Assembly: GCF_042651425.1 (NCBI RefSeq)
Contig: NZ_JBHSCW010000003.1
Coordinates: 62,001 to 126,000, forward strand
Source: Fodinicurvata halophila
GTDB taxonomy: Bacteria; Pseudomonadota; Alphaproteobacteria; Kiloniellales; DSM-21159
DNA: 64,000 bases
Direction of reading: 5' to 3'
Under the pieces are notes generated by a model, which worked only from the letters and a program-made list of their open reading frames with translations, was not told the origin of the DNA and did no database searches. The stretch's first letter is position 1, and each line of letters begins with the position of its first letter. The position numbers and the translations under genes are program-made. Shown piece by piece: positions 34,714 through 43,786 of the stretch.

Positions 34714-36066
34714 ATGAGCCTCAGGGACAATATGCCCACCGCGATTACTGCTGAAGAGTTCGCCAGGTACATGGCGGCTTACGCCCCTTTCGAAGCGCAG
34801 GCCCGGATTGCCTGCGCGGTCTCGGGAGGCGTGGACAGCATGGCCCTGCTGTCACTGCTGGCGCCCTGGTGTCGTGCCCACGGGCATGAGCTCATGGTGC
34901 TGCATGTGAATCATGGGCTGCGGGCCGAAGCCGATGCGGATGCCGCATTCGTGATGCAGTCGGCCGAGAAGCTGAACGTGCAGGGTCGCGTTCTGCATTG
35001 GCAAGGCCAGAAACCAAGCGGTCCGGTCCAGGCGCCGGCACGGCGGGCCCGCTATGATCTGCTTGCCGGTTTCTGTCGGGAAAAGGGCATCCTGCACCTG
35101 GCGATGGCGCATCATCTGGATGACCAGAGCGAAACCGTCGCCTTGCGCCTGCAGTCGGGAAGCGGCCTGGCCGGCCTGGCCGGTATGGCCTCCGTTCGCT
35201 ATCTGCCGGATCTCCGGCTGATCCGGCCGCTACTCGGGCTTCCCAAGACGCGCTTGCAGGCCACCCTGGAAGGGCAGAGGTTGGATTGGAAAGAGGATCC
35301 CTCGAACCGGAACGAGGCGCATCGTCGGGTTCGTTACCGTAAGCTGCTGCAGGGCAGTGAGGACGCGCTACTGCTGGGTCAGCGGCTGGCCTCTGCCGCC
35401 GGCGTCTATGCCCGCCTGCGTGCCTGGTCGGAGGCCGAGGCCGCCCGGTTACTGGCTCGGGCGGTCCAGGTGCACCCGGCCGGCTATGCTCTGGTGCAGG
35501 CAGCGGTGCTGTCCGAAGCGCCCGAGTGGCTCGCCCGTCGGGCTTGGTTCCAGCTGTTGCGCACGATCGGAGGGTCTGCCTATGGGGTGCGGGGTAGCTC
35601 CCTGACAGCGTACCTGGAAGCATGGAAAGCCACGGGCAGAATGCCGGAGACCCTGGGGGGCTGCCGTATCCTGCCCTATGGAGCCGTGCAGTTCCTGGTG
35701 GTTCGGGAAGCACAAGGCCTTCGAAGTCATCCCCTCAGGCCAGGGGACACGCTGCTGTGGGATGGCCGTTTCCGGTTTTCGCGAGCACGGGAGTGTGAGG
35801 ATGGCAGGGAGCTGTTGGTGGGACCCCTCGGCCATGAAGGCGTGAACAGACTGTTGCAGAAAATCCCGTCTCTGCGCAAATCCCGCATACCCCGGGCTGT
35901 GTGGCCGTCTTTTCCCGCACTATTCTGTCTTGACGGTTTGCTTGCGGTCCCCCACCTGAATTATACATGGTATAAAGTCGAGGGTAAGTGCGGCATCGCA
36001 TGGAGTGCCCGACCGTATCATTCCCTGGCTGAATCAGTCTTTCGGCCGGCAATGAGCGGACTGTAA
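34714..36066 (+). CDS. tilS: tRNA(Ile)-lysidine synthase TilS
   Basis: Adds lysine to C34 of the CAU-anticodon tRNA-Ile, changing it to read AUA. The 450-residue PP-loop enzyme has CAVSGGVDSMALLSLL (about 32-47), MVLHVNHGLRAEAD and MAHHLDDQSETVALRL, then a C-terminal TilS domain with GPLGHEG near 370. ATG 34714 is used; an in-frame ATG at 34732 is possible. In many proteobacteria tilS precedes ftsH as it does here. Confidence 0.95.
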   Translation: MSLRDNMPTAITAEEFARYMAAYAPFEAQARIACAVSGGVDSMALLSLLAPWCRAHGHELMVLHVNHGLRAEADADAAFVMQSAEKLNVQGRVLHWQGQKPSGPVQAPARRARYDLLAGFCREKGILHLAMAHHLDDQSETVALRLQSGSGLAGLAGMASVRYLPDLRLIRPLLGLPKTRLQATLEGQRLDWKEDPSNRNEAHRRVRYRKLLQGSEDALLLGQRLASAAGVYARLRAWSEAEAARLLARAVQVHPAGYALVQAAVLSEAPEWLARRAWFQLLRTIGGSAYGVRGSSLTAYLEAWKATGRMPETLGGCRILPYGAVQFLVVREAQGLRSHPLRPGDTLLWDGRFRFSRARECEDGRELLVGPLGHEGVNRLLQKIPSLRKSRIPRAVWPSFPALFCLDGLLAVPHLNYTWYKVEGKCGIAWSARPYHSLAESVFRPAMSGL

Positions 36067-36145
36067 TGGATTGAGACCGTCGTCCGGCAGGCAGCCATCT
36101 GTGGATCTGCCAGTTCGCGACTGGTTGCAGTGAGGATATCGAGCT

Positions 36146-38080
36146 TTGAATTTCAGTCGTAATGCAGCGCTTTGGTTTATTATCATTCTGCTGCTGTTCG
36201 CGCTGTTCCACCTTTTCCAGGGCAGCACTGACCAGTCTCCGCAGCAAGAGCTGTCCTATTCGCAGTTCATGAGTTCCGTCGAGCAAGGCGAGATCCAGGA
36301 AGTCACCATCCAGGGCCACAAGATCGAGGGGCGCATGCGTGACGGTCAGACCTTCTCGACCTACACGCCGCCGGAAGATCCCAACCTGGTACAGCGCCTG
36401 GAAGAGGCGGGGACCCAAATCAACGCCAAGCCCGAGGAAAGCGCGAACCCGCTGCTGTCCATCCTGATCTCGTGGTTCCCCATGCTGTTGTTGATCGCAG
36501 TGTGGATTTTCTTCATGCGCCAGATGCAGGGCGGCGGCGGCAAGGCCATGGGTTTCGGCAAGTCGAAGGCCAAGATGCTCACCGAGAAGACCGGACGTGT
36601 GACCTTCGATGACGTGGCCGGCATCGACGAGGCCCGGGGCGAGCTGGAAGAGGTTGTGGAATTCCTGAAGGATCCGCAGAAGTTCCAGCGCCTGGGCGGC
36701 CGGATTCCCAAGGGGATGCTGCTGGTCGGTCCGCCGGGCACGGGTAAGACCCTGTTGGCGCGCTCCATCGCGGGCGAGGCGAACGTGCCCTTCTTCACGA
36801 TTTCCGGTTCGGACTTCGTCGAGATGTTCGTGGGCGTGGGCGCCAGTCGCGTACGCGACATGTTCGAGCAGGGAAAGAAGAACGCCCCCTGCATCATCTT
36901 CATCGACGAGATCGATGCCGTCGGCCGCCAGCGCGGCGCCGGGCTGGGCGGCGGCAACGACGAACGCGAGCAGACGCTGAACCAGCTGCTCGTCGAAATG
37001 GACGGCTTCGAGTCGGCCGAGGGTGTCATCCTGGTGGCCGCCACCAACCGTCCGGACGTTCTGGACCCGGCGCTGCTGCGCCCCGGCCGCTTCGACCGTC
37101 AGGTCGTGGTGCCCAATCCGGACGTGCTGGGCCGCGAGCAGATACTCAGGGTTCATATGCGCAAGGTTCCGCTGGGACCGGACGTGGATGCCAAGGTGGT
37201 CGCGCGCGGGACGCCCGGTTTCTCCGGTGCCGACCTTGCCAACCTGGTGAACGAGGCGGCGCTGATTGCGGCCCGCTCCAACAAGCGCGTGGTGACGCAG
37301 AGCGATTTCGAACAGGCCAAGGACAAGGTGCTGATGGGTGCTGAGCGTCGTTCGTTGGTGATGACCGACGATGAGAAGGAGCTGACCGCCTATCACGAGG
37401 GGGGGCATGCGCTGGTGTCCCTGTTCACCAAGGGCAACGATCCCCTGCACAAGGTAACCATTATTCCGCGCGGGCGGGCCCTGGGTGTCACCATGTCCCT
37501 TCCCGAGCGTGACCGGCTCGGCTTCGCCAAGCGCGAGATCGAGGCCAAGCTGGCGATGATGTTCGGCGGGCGTGTGGCCGAGGAACTGATCTACGGTGAA
37601 GAGAATGTCACCACGGGCGCCGGCAACGACATCCAGCAGGCCACGAATCTGGCACGCCGCATGGTGACCGAATGGGGCATGAGCGAGAAGCTGGGTCCCC
37701 TGCGCTACAACGAGAACCAGGACGAGGTTTTCCTGGGCCACTCCGTGGCGCGGCACCAGAGCATCTCCGAGGCCACTGCCCAGATGATCGACGAGGAGGT
37801 ACGTCGCATCATCGATGAATCCGAGAACAAGGCCCGGCAGATCCTGACGCAGCACCTCGACGACCTGCACAAGCTGGCCAAGGCCCTGCTTGAGCACGAG
37901 ACCCTGAGTGCCGACGAGGTCAACAAGGTGCTGAAAGACGAGCCGATCGAACGTCCCGACCTGTCGGAGCCGCCCAGGCCCGGCCCGGGCAAACGCTCCT
38001 CCGTACCCTCCAGCGGCCGTTCCGGTCAGGGCAAGGAGAAGCCCGGTGGCATGGGGCCGGAACCCGAGCCGGCCGGCTGA
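36146..38080 (+). CDS. ftsH: ATP-dependent zinc metalloprotease FtsH
   Basis: A 644-residue membrane AAA+ protease that degrades RpoH, LpxC and damaged membrane proteins. Two membrane segments (about 8-26 and 105-125) flank a periplasmic domain. Walker A is VGPPGTGKTLLARS (about 193-206), the second region of homology is RPDVLDPALLRPGRFDR, and the zinc site is HEGGH (about 417-421). The C-terminal tail is Pro/Gly-rich. The start is TTG 36146, matching the conserved MNFSRN beginning. A strong terminator follows. Confidence 0.97.
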   Translation: MNFSRNAALWFIIILLLFALFHLFQGSTDQSPQQELSYSQFMSSVEQGEIQEVTIQGHKIEGRMRDGQTFSTYTPPEDPNLVQRLEEAGTQINAKPEESANPLLSILISWFPMLLLIAVWIFFMRQMQGGGGKAMGFGKSKAKMLTEKTGRVTFDDVAGIDEARGELEEVVEFLKDPQKFQRLGGRIPKGMLLVGPPGTGKTLLARSIAGEANVPFFTISGSDFVEMFVGVGASRVRDMFEQGKKNAPCIIFIDEIDAVGRQRGAGLGGGNDEREQTLNQLLVEMDGFESAEGVILVAATNRPDVLDPALLRPGRFDRQVVVPNPDVLGREQILRVHMRKVPLGPDVDAKVVARGTPGFSGADLANLVNEAALIAARSNKRVVTQSDFEQAKDKVLMGAERRSLVMTDDEKELTAYHEGGHALVSLFTKGNDPLHKVTIIPRGRALGVTMSLPERDRLGFAKREIEAKLAMMFGGRVAEELIYGEENVTTGAGNDIQQATNLARRMVTEWGMSEKLGPLRYNENQDEVFLGHSVARHQSISEATAQMIDEEVRRIIDESENKARQILTQHLDDLHKLAKALLEHETLSADEVNKVLKDEPIERPDLSEPPRPGPGKRSSVPSSGRSGQGKEKPGGMGPEPEPAG

Positions 38081-38100
38081 TACAGATTGGCATGAGGAAC

Positions 38101-38130
38101 GGAAAGGGCGCCTGTTCAGGCGCCCTTTCC
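38101..38130 (+). terminator. Intrinsic terminator after ftsH
   Basis: A near-perfect hairpin: the arm GGAAAGGGCGCCT at 38101-38113 pairs with AGGCGCCCTTTCC at 38118-38130 across a four-base loop. It begins 20 bases after the ftsH stop. The arms contain the A and T tracts, so it could work in either direction, and it separates ftsH from folP. Confidence 0.82.
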
Positions 38131-38192
38131 ATATTCCGCCGGCTAGGGACTGACCCCTTTCTTGCGTCCTCTATCCCCGCTATAAGCGAGGC

Positions 38193-39242
38193 ATGACGCA
38201 GCGTAAACTTTATCTGCAACCGGATGGCCTCTCCCTGGAGCAGCAGTCCGAAAGCCCCCTGCTTGCAGGCGGACCCTATTCCTTTTCCCATTGCATCCGG
38301 GCAACGCGGGAGGACAACGGCTCACTCCGGCGCGACAGAGTTGCCGCCAAGGCGCTCGGCCCTGAAGATCAGGCCCGGCTGGAAGCTCTCGTGAAGCCGC
38401 GGGCGACGTTTGCCGGAATCGACATGACCCGCCCCTCAGTCATGGGAGTGGTGAACGTGACGCCCGACAGCTTTTCAGATGGCGGGCAGCGCTTCGACGC
38501 CGACAAGGCCATCGAGGACGGCCTGGCCATGTGGAAGGCGGGCGCGGCCATCGTCGACGTGGGAGGAGAATCCACCCGCCCGGGGGCCGAGCCGGTTCCC
38601 GACGAGGAGGAAAAGCGCCGGGTCCTGCCGGTGGTTCGCGAGCTCAGTGCCCAGGGCGTGCGGGTTTCCATCGACAGCTATCATGCCTCGGTCCTGGAGG
38701 CGGCCGTCGAAGCCGGAGCTGTCGCGATCAACGACATCACGGCACTGTGCGGCGACCCACGCAGCCTGGAGGTGGTGGCGGCAAGCGGCGTGCCGGTCAT
38801 ACTGATGCATATGCAGGGCCGGCCGCAGACCATGCAGAAATCGCCCTCCTATGACGACGTGGCGCTGGACGTCTTTGACTTTCTGGAAGAGCGGATCCAC
38901 CGTTGCCTTGAGGCCGGGATTGCGCGCGAGCGGATTGCCGTGGATCCTGGTGTGGGCTTCGGCAAGACCCTGCAGCACAACCTCGAACTTCTCAATCGGC
39001 TGGCCCTGTTCCATGGGTTGGGCTGCCCGATCCTGTTGGGTATTAGCCGCAAGAGCTTCATATCCCACCTCTGCGGCAAACTGGAGCCGAAGGAGCGAGG
39101 ACCCGGAACCCTGGCTGCCACCCTGGCCGGTTGGGCAAGGGGCGTGCAGATGCACCGGGTGCACGATGTCGATGAGGCCCTGCAGGCCCTGCAAGTCTGG
39201 ACAGCCATCGACGCGTGTGCGCAGCAGGACGCTGTTGATTGA
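38193..39242 (+). CDS. folP: Dihydropteroate synthase
   Basis: Condenses p-aminobenzoate with dihydropterin pyrophosphate to give dihydropteroate; the sulfonamide target. The 349-residue TIM barrel has VMGVVNVTPDSFSDGG (about 86-101), GGESTRPGAEPV and VDPGVGFGKTLQHN. It carries an extension of about 80 residues before the barrel (QPDGLSLEQQ, RDRVAAKALG), a trait of alphaproteobacterial forms. ATG 38193 follows the ftsH terminator, so a promoter should lie in 38131-38192. Confidence 0.96.
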   Translation: MTQRKLYLQPDGLSLEQQSESPLLAGGPYSFSHCIRATREDNGSLRRDRVAAKALGPEDQARLEALVKPRATFAGIDMTRPSVMGVVNVTPDSFSDGGQRFDADKAIEDGLAMWKAGAAIVDVGGESTRPGAEPVPDEEEKRRVLPVVRELSAQGVRVSIDSYHASVLEAAVEAGAVAINDITALCGDPRSLEVVAASGVPVILMHMQGRPQTMQKSPSYDDVALDVFDFLEERIHRCLEAGIARERIAVDPGVGFGKTLQHNLELLNRLALFHGLGCPILLGISRKSFISHLCGKLEPKERGPGTLAATLAGWARGVQMHRVHDVDEALQALQVWTAIDACAQQDAVD

Positions 39243-39271
39243 CTGGCAAGTGCAAGGAGGCAAGGGCTGCT

Positions 39272-40612
39272 ATGGGCAGAAAGCTTTTCGGAACGGACGG
39301 CATCCGCGGGACTGCCAACCAGGAGCCCGTCACGGCTGCGACGGCACTGAGGCTGGCCATGGCAGCCGGTGCCCAGTTTGCACGGGGCCCGAAGCACAAT
39401 CTGGTCGTTATCGGCAAGGACACGCGTCTCTCCGGCTATATGCTCGAACCTGCATTGACCTCCGGGTTTATCTCCGTGGGTATGGACGTGGTCCTTTTGG
39501 GGCCGATTCCGACCCCGGCCGTAGGGATGCTGACACGCAGCCTGCGAGCTGACCTCGGGGTGATGATCTCGGCCTCGCACAATCCATTCGAGGATAATGG
39601 CATCAAGCTGTTCGGTCCGGACGGATTCAAGCTGTCGGATGCGGTGGAGACGGACATCGAGCTCGGCATGGAGGAGGATCCGGACCGGATCCGCGTGGAC
39701 GGAAGCGAACTGGGCAAGGCACGGCGACTGGATGACGCCCTGGGGCGTTACCTGGAATTCGTGAAGAGCAGTTTTCCCCGGCGCCTGCAGCTTGACGGAC
39801 TGAAGATCGTCGTGGACTGCGCCCATGGGGCTGCCTATCGGGTGGCGCCGGATCTCTTCTACGAGTTGGGTGCGGAAGTCGTGTCCTTGGGGGTCGAACC
39901 GGACGGGTTCAATATCAATCTCGCGTGTGGCGCCACGGCGCCGGAGCTCCTGGCCGAGCAGGTCAGGGCGGAAGGTGCCGACCTGGGACTTGCGCTGGAT
40001 GGCGATGCCGACCGTGTTGTCTTTTGCGACGAGACGGGGCGACTGGTCGATGGGGATCAAGTCATGGGGCTGATTGCCAGCACCTGGAAGCAGGCAGGCC
40101 GTCTCAACAGCGATGCGGTCGTGGCCACGGTGATGTCCAACCTGGGGCTTGAGCGCTGCTTGCAGGGCCAGGGGCTGGACCTGCTGCGCACCCCGGTGGG
40201 CGATCGCTACGTGGTCGAGCGCATGCGGCAGGAGGGCTACAACCTGGGGGGTGAGCCCTCCGGTCACATCATAATGAGTGATTTCACGACGACCGGGGAC
40301 GGACTGATCGCGGCTCTTCAGGTCCTCGAGGCACTGGTCACGGACGGCAGGCCCGCAAGCGAGGTCCTGTCCGTCTTCGAGCCCGTTCCGCAATTGTTAA
40401 GGAATGTACGGTTCAATGGTGGGGAGCCCCTGGAGGCCGGGTCCGTTCAGGCTGCCATACGCGAAGGAGAGAACAGGCTTGGCGCAGGCGGCCGCCTGGT
40501 GATCCGCAAGTCGGGTACGGAACCCTTGATCCGCGTCATGGCCGAGGGGGATGATGCAACGCTGATAGGGGATGTCGTCGATGACATTGTCCAGTCCATT
40601 GCCGCTGTATAG
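39272..40612 (+). CDS. glmM: Phosphoglucosamine mutase GlmM
   Basis: Interconverts glucosamine-6-phosphate and glucosamine-1-phosphate for UDP-GlcNAc synthesis. The 446-residue protein opens with GRKLFGTDGIRGTAN, has the phosphoserine loop MISASHNPFEDNGIKLFG (active Ser about 102), the metal loop ALDGDADRV (about 242) and the sugar loop GEPSGHI. ATG 39272 is preferred, since the longer reading from 39239 overlaps folP. The pairing folP-glmM is standard after ftsH. Confidence 0.97.
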   Translation: MGRKLFGTDGIRGTANQEPVTAATALRLAMAAGAQFARGPKHNLVVIGKDTRLSGYMLEPALTSGFISVGMDVVLLGPIPTPAVGMLTRSLRADLGVMISASHNPFEDNGIKLFGPDGFKLSDAVETDIELGMEEDPDRIRVDGSELGKARRLDDALGRYLEFVKSSFPRRLQLDGLKIVVDCAHGAAYRVAPDLFYELGAEVVSLGVEPDGFNINLACGATAPELLAEQVRAEGADLGLALDGDADRVVFCDETGRLVDGDQVMGLIASTWKQAGRLNSDAVVATVMSNLGLERCLQGQGLDLLRTPVGDRYVVERMRQEGYNLGGEPSGHIIMSDFTTTGDGLIAALQVLEALVTDGRPASEVLSVFEPVPQLLRNVRFNGGEPLEAGSVQAAIREGENRLGAGGRLVIRKSGTEPLIRVMAEGDDATLIGDVVDDIVQSIAAV

Positions 40613-40635
40613 CCTGTTCGGGAAAGGATAGTGAT

Positions 40636-41421
40636 GTGAATACGAAAGGCAGGATCCTGCTGATTGGCCGCTCCGACTGCCTGGGGGAGAAGGGGGTGCA
40701 GGCCGGGATCTGGACGGCGGGCGTTCACGGCCTGGCCGCATCCACCATCGTCATGAACATGACTGCACGTGACGAAGGGCTGAATTTCGAGGAAATCGAG
40801 CTGTCCGGAACCTTCATCGTCCGGCAAGCGGAAACGATCCTGCAGAAGCAGAACATAGATGTCGTGAAAGTGGGGCGCCTGTCTTCCGAAGAGCAGATCG
40901 AGGCCACGGCCCGGATTCTCGAGGACAGCCGTTTAAATTGCCCTGTCGTGATCTCGCCCGCGGTCTTCCGGAGCAACGACAGCCAGGCACTGGGGGTCCG
41001 TGCCCTGGCGCACTGGAAACGTCGTCTGCCGCATCTGGCCACGATGATTGTCGCCACCGAACGGGAGGCGGACGCGCTGGGCGGGTTTCATGCGGAAGGG
41101 CGCGAGGAATTGCCTCACGTAGCCGAAACCCTTGCCACGCTGGGCAGCGAATCCGTTCTGCTCAGTGCCCTTCTGCCGGGACAGGCGCGTGGCGTGGATA
41201 TCTTCCTGGATGCAAGCGGACAGTTGCACGAGCGTGAATTTCCCCTCATCCGTGAAGGTGAGTACGGGCTTGATACGCCGAATCTCTCCACGGCCCTTGC
41301 CTGCCAGCTTGCCCTTGGCTGCAACCTCATGCAGGCTGCCGGGCTTGCCCGTGACTTCGTTGCCGAAGGGCAGGGCTGGACGAGCGAACTTCCCGCCTTT
41401 GCTGAGGTGCAGGGAGGCTGA
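40636..41421 (+). CDS. ThiD-like ribokinase-fold protein with lost catalytic motifs
   Basis: A 261-residue protein starting at GTG 40636, clearly a divergent relative of the ThiD encoded immediately downstream. Shared frame features are ILLIGRSDCLGEKGVQAGIW at the position of ThiD's GSDSGGGAGIQADI, VVKVGRLSSEEQIEA, and the PVVISPAVF strand. The ThiD anion-hole and catalytic text HGTGCTLASAI is replaced by LDTPNLSTALACQL, and the glycine-rich substrate loop is altered. It is probably not an active HMP-phosphate kinase; it could be a ligand-binding or scaffolding paralogue. Confidence 0.8.
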   Translation: MNTKGRILLIGRSDCLGEKGVQAGIWTAGVHGLAASTIVMNMTARDEGLNFEEIELSGTFIVRQAETILQKQNIDVVKVGRLSSEEQIEATARILEDSRLNCPVVISPAVFRSNDSQALGVRALAHWKRRLPHLATMIVATEREADALGGFHAEGREELPHVAETLATLGSESVLLSALLPGQARGVDIFLDASGQLHEREFPLIREGEYGLDTPNLSTALACQLALGCNLMQAAGLARDFVAEGQGWTSELPAFAEVQGG

Positions 41422-41429
41422 AAGCTGGC

Positions 41430-42236
41430 ATGACGGGACGTGTTCTGATCATTGCGGGCTCCGATTCCGGTGGAGGTGCCGGAATACAGGCGGACATCAA
41501 GACCGTGACGGCCCTGAAAGGTTATGCTGCGACCGCGATCACGGCGCTGACGGCGCAGAACACACTTGGCGTCCATGGCGTTTTCGGTGTCGATCCGGAG
41601 TTTATCGCCAGCCAGATCCGGGTCGTGCTGGAGGATATCGGTGCGGATGCACTGAAAACCGGCATGCTGCATTCCGCCGCCGTTATTGAGACAGTGGCTG
41701 CGGAACTTGGGGCCTACACCGAGCGGATTCCACTGGTGCTGGATCCGGTGATGGTGGCCCAGAGCGGCGCCAGCCTGCTGGATCCGGAAGCGGTCGGAAG
41801 CTTGAAGGAACATCTTCTGCCCCTGGCGGATATTCTGACCCCGAATGTGCCTGAAGCAGAGAAGCTCTCAGGTCTGGAAATCCGGTCTGTCGAGGATATG
41901 CAGGCAGCTGCCCAGCAGTTGCTGCAGCAGGGACCAAACGCGGTCCTGCTGAAGGGCGGCCACATGGCAGGCAACAGCCTCTCGGATGTTCTGGCAACTC
42001 CGGAGGGGATCGAGGTTTTCTCGGATACCCGGATCGACACCGAGCACACCCATGGCACCGGGTGCACTCTCGCTTCGGCGATTGCAGCCGGTCTAGCCCA
42101 GGGAATGACCAGAAGCGCGGCCGTAAGACGTGCCCGTGCCTACCTGCGACGGGCTCTCCAGTCGCCTCCCGGCCATGGGCAGGGAGCTGGAGGTGTGGAC
42201 CATAGCCATACTGTCGGTGCCTTTCGCGAGGACTGA
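41430..42236 (+). CDS. thiD: Hydroxymethylpyrimidine/phosphomethylpyrimidine kinase ThiD
   Basis: Phosphorylates HMP and HMP-phosphate in thiamine synthesis. The 268-residue ribokinase-fold protein has IAGSDSGGGAGIQADIKT (about 7-24), LDPVMVAQSG, LTPNVPEAEKLSG, LLKGGH and the catalytic HGTGCTLASAI (about 209-219). All key residues are present, in contrast to the paralogue before it. It starts eight bases after that gene, so the two are cotranscribed. Confidence 0.95.
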   Translation: MTGRVLIIAGSDSGGGAGIQADIKTVTALKGYAATAITALTAQNTLGVHGVFGVDPEFIASQIRVVLEDIGADALKTGMLHSAAVIETVAAELGAYTERIPLVLDPVMVAQSGASLLDPEAVGSLKEHLLPLADILTPNVPEAEKLSGLEIRSVEDMQAAAQQLLQQGPNAVLLKGGHMAGNSLSDVLATPEGIEVFSDTRIDTEHTHGTGCTLASAIAAGLAQGMTRSAAVRRARAYLRRALQSPPGHGQGAGGVDHSHTVGAFRED

Positions 42237-42534
42237 GACCCCTCGACAAGAGTTCCCCATTTGGCAGTACAGCTTTATGTAGTACGCAGCTGCGCGAGCA
42301 GGGGATATTCTGAGCGTGGCAGACTGGTGCGCGGCCATATGAGAGATACAGTTTATCTTATTGATAATGGATAATTTTCTGGTGTGTATGGCACTGGATT
42401 TCCGGTGCCGGTAGGGGCCGTCGCGTTGGGAAATTATTCGGGAGGCCGCGTTGACGCACTGCAGCATCGGGCCTAGTATCCAAGCCTCAGCTATCGCTAG
42501 AGCGACCTATAAGCGCGAAGGAGCGCCATTTCAT
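42237..42534 (+). promoter_or_regulatory. serC leader region with ribosome-site hairpins
   Basis: The 298 bases before serC hold no gene. An AT-rich stretch (about 42340-42385) could be the promoter. Just before the start are two hairpins. TCGC-TAGA-GCGA lies at 42494-42505. GCGC-GAAGGA-GCGC lies at 42513-42526 and its loop and closing base contain the ribosome-binding GAAGGAG (42517-42523). A structured ribosome site in front of serC in an alphaproteobacterium fits the described serC RNA motif, but I cannot align to its consensus. Confidence 0.55.
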
Positions 42535-43713
42535 ATGAATATGACCGTAAGCGCGGCGCGTAAGCCTGCGACACGTCCCGCGAATCCGAACTTCTCCTCT
42601 GGACCCTGCGCCAAACGGCCCGGATGGTCCCTGTCGGTTTTGGAAGATGCCTTTGTCGGGCGCTCCCACAGGGCCAAGGGTGGAAAGGCGAAGCTCCAGG
42701 AGGTCATCGAACGTTCCAAGACCCTGCTCGGCCTGCCGGAAGACTGGCGCCTGGGCATTGTCCCGGCCTCCGATACCGGTGCCGTGGAGATGGCCCTGTG
42801 GTCCCTCCTCGGGCCCCGTGGTGTCGATGTGCTGGCCTGGGAATCCTTCGGCTCCGGTTGGGTGACCGACGTGATCAAGCAACTGAAACTCGAGGATGTC
42901 CGGCTGTTGGAAGCCGACTACGGCCAACTGCCCGACCTGTCCAGTGTGGATGGCGAGCGAGATATCGTCTTTACCTGGAACGGTACAACGTCCGGTGTTT
43001 GCGTGCCGGATGCAGGCTGGATCCCGGCCGACCGCAAGGGGCTGGCGATCTGTGATGCCACCTCAGCCGCCTTTGCCATGGAGCTGGATTACAGCAAGCT
43101 CGACGTCGTGACCTGGTCCTGGCAGAAGGCACTGGGAGGCGAGGCGGCGCACGGCATGCTGGCGCTCAGCCCGCGCGCCGTGGAGCGGCTTGAGAACCAC
43201 ACACCGTCCTGGCCCCTGCCGAAGGTGTTCCGCATGACCAAGGGAGGCAAGCTGAACGAGGGCATCTTTCGCGGCGAGACCATAAACACGCCTTCGATGC
43301 TCTGTGTGGAAGACGCGCTGGATGCCCTGAAATGGGCCGAGTCCCTCGGCGGTTTGAAAGCCCTCATAGGCCGCTCGCGCGACAATCTCCAGGTCGTGGC
43401 CGATTGGGTGGCTCAGAGCGACTGGGTGGACTTCCTGGCCGAGGAACCGGGAAGTCGCTCCTCGACCTCGATCTGTCTCAAGATCGTGGACCCCTGGTTC
43501 ACCGCACTGCCGGAGGAAAGGCAGGCAAGCGTGGCGAAGGCTGTGGCCGCGAAGCTCGAGGAAGAGGACGTGGCTTATGATATAAGCTCCTATCGCGATG
43601 CGCCGGCCGGGCTGCGTATCTGGGGCGGTGCAACCGTGGAACAGAGCGACATGAAGGCGCTGATACACTGGCTCGACTGGGCCTATGCTGAGGTCAAGTC
43701 CGCCAACGCCTGA
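42535..43713 (+). CDS. serC: Phosphoserine aminotransferase SerC
   Basis: PLP enzyme converting 3-phosphohydroxypyruvate and glutamate to phosphoserine. The 392-residue protein is the alphaproteobacterial class V type: NPNFSSGPCAKRPGWSL near the start, GIVPASDTGAVEMALW, and the PLP lysine in TWSWQKALGGE (about 200). ATG 42535 (or 42541) follows GAAGGAG by about 11 bases; readings further upstream lack homology. It forms a unit with serA. Confidence 0.95.
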   Translation: MNMTVSAARKPATRPANPNFSSGPCAKRPGWSLSVLEDAFVGRSHRAKGGKAKLQEVIERSKTLLGLPEDWRLGIVPASDTGAVEMALWSLLGPRGVDVLAWESFGSGWVTDVIKQLKLEDVRLLEADYGQLPDLSSVDGERDIVFTWNGTTSGVCVPDAGWIPADRKGLAICDATSAAFAMELDYSKLDVVTWSWQKALGGEAAHGMLALSPRAVERLENHTPSWPLPKVFRMTKGGKLNEGIFRGETINTPSMLCVEDALDALKWAESLGGLKALIGRSRDNLQVVADWVAQSDWVDFLAEEPGSRSSTSICLKIVDPWFTALPEERQASVAKAVAAKLEEEDVAYDISSYRDAPAGLRIWGGATVEQSDMKALIHWLDWAYAEVKSANA

Positions 43714-43747
43714 GATCTGTCCCGACCCTCTCCGCACAGATCTGAAA

Positions 43748-43772
43748 AGAACAGAACAGAACAGAACAGAAC
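43748..43772 (+). repeat. Five tandem copies of AGAAC before serA
   Basis: Five uninterrupted AGAAC units at 43748-43772, ending 14 bases before the serA ATG, with GGAAG (43773-43777) as the likely ribosome site right after them. Such a pentanucleotide run in a leader can change length by slippage and so shift initiation strength. Confidence 0.9.
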
Positions 43773-43786
43773 GGAAGTTTTGAACC

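Noticed and set aside
35735..37897. A 720-codon minus-strand frame across tilS and ftsH
   Set aside because: Antisense shadow of GC-rich coding DNA; His/Gln-rich composition and no recognisable domain.
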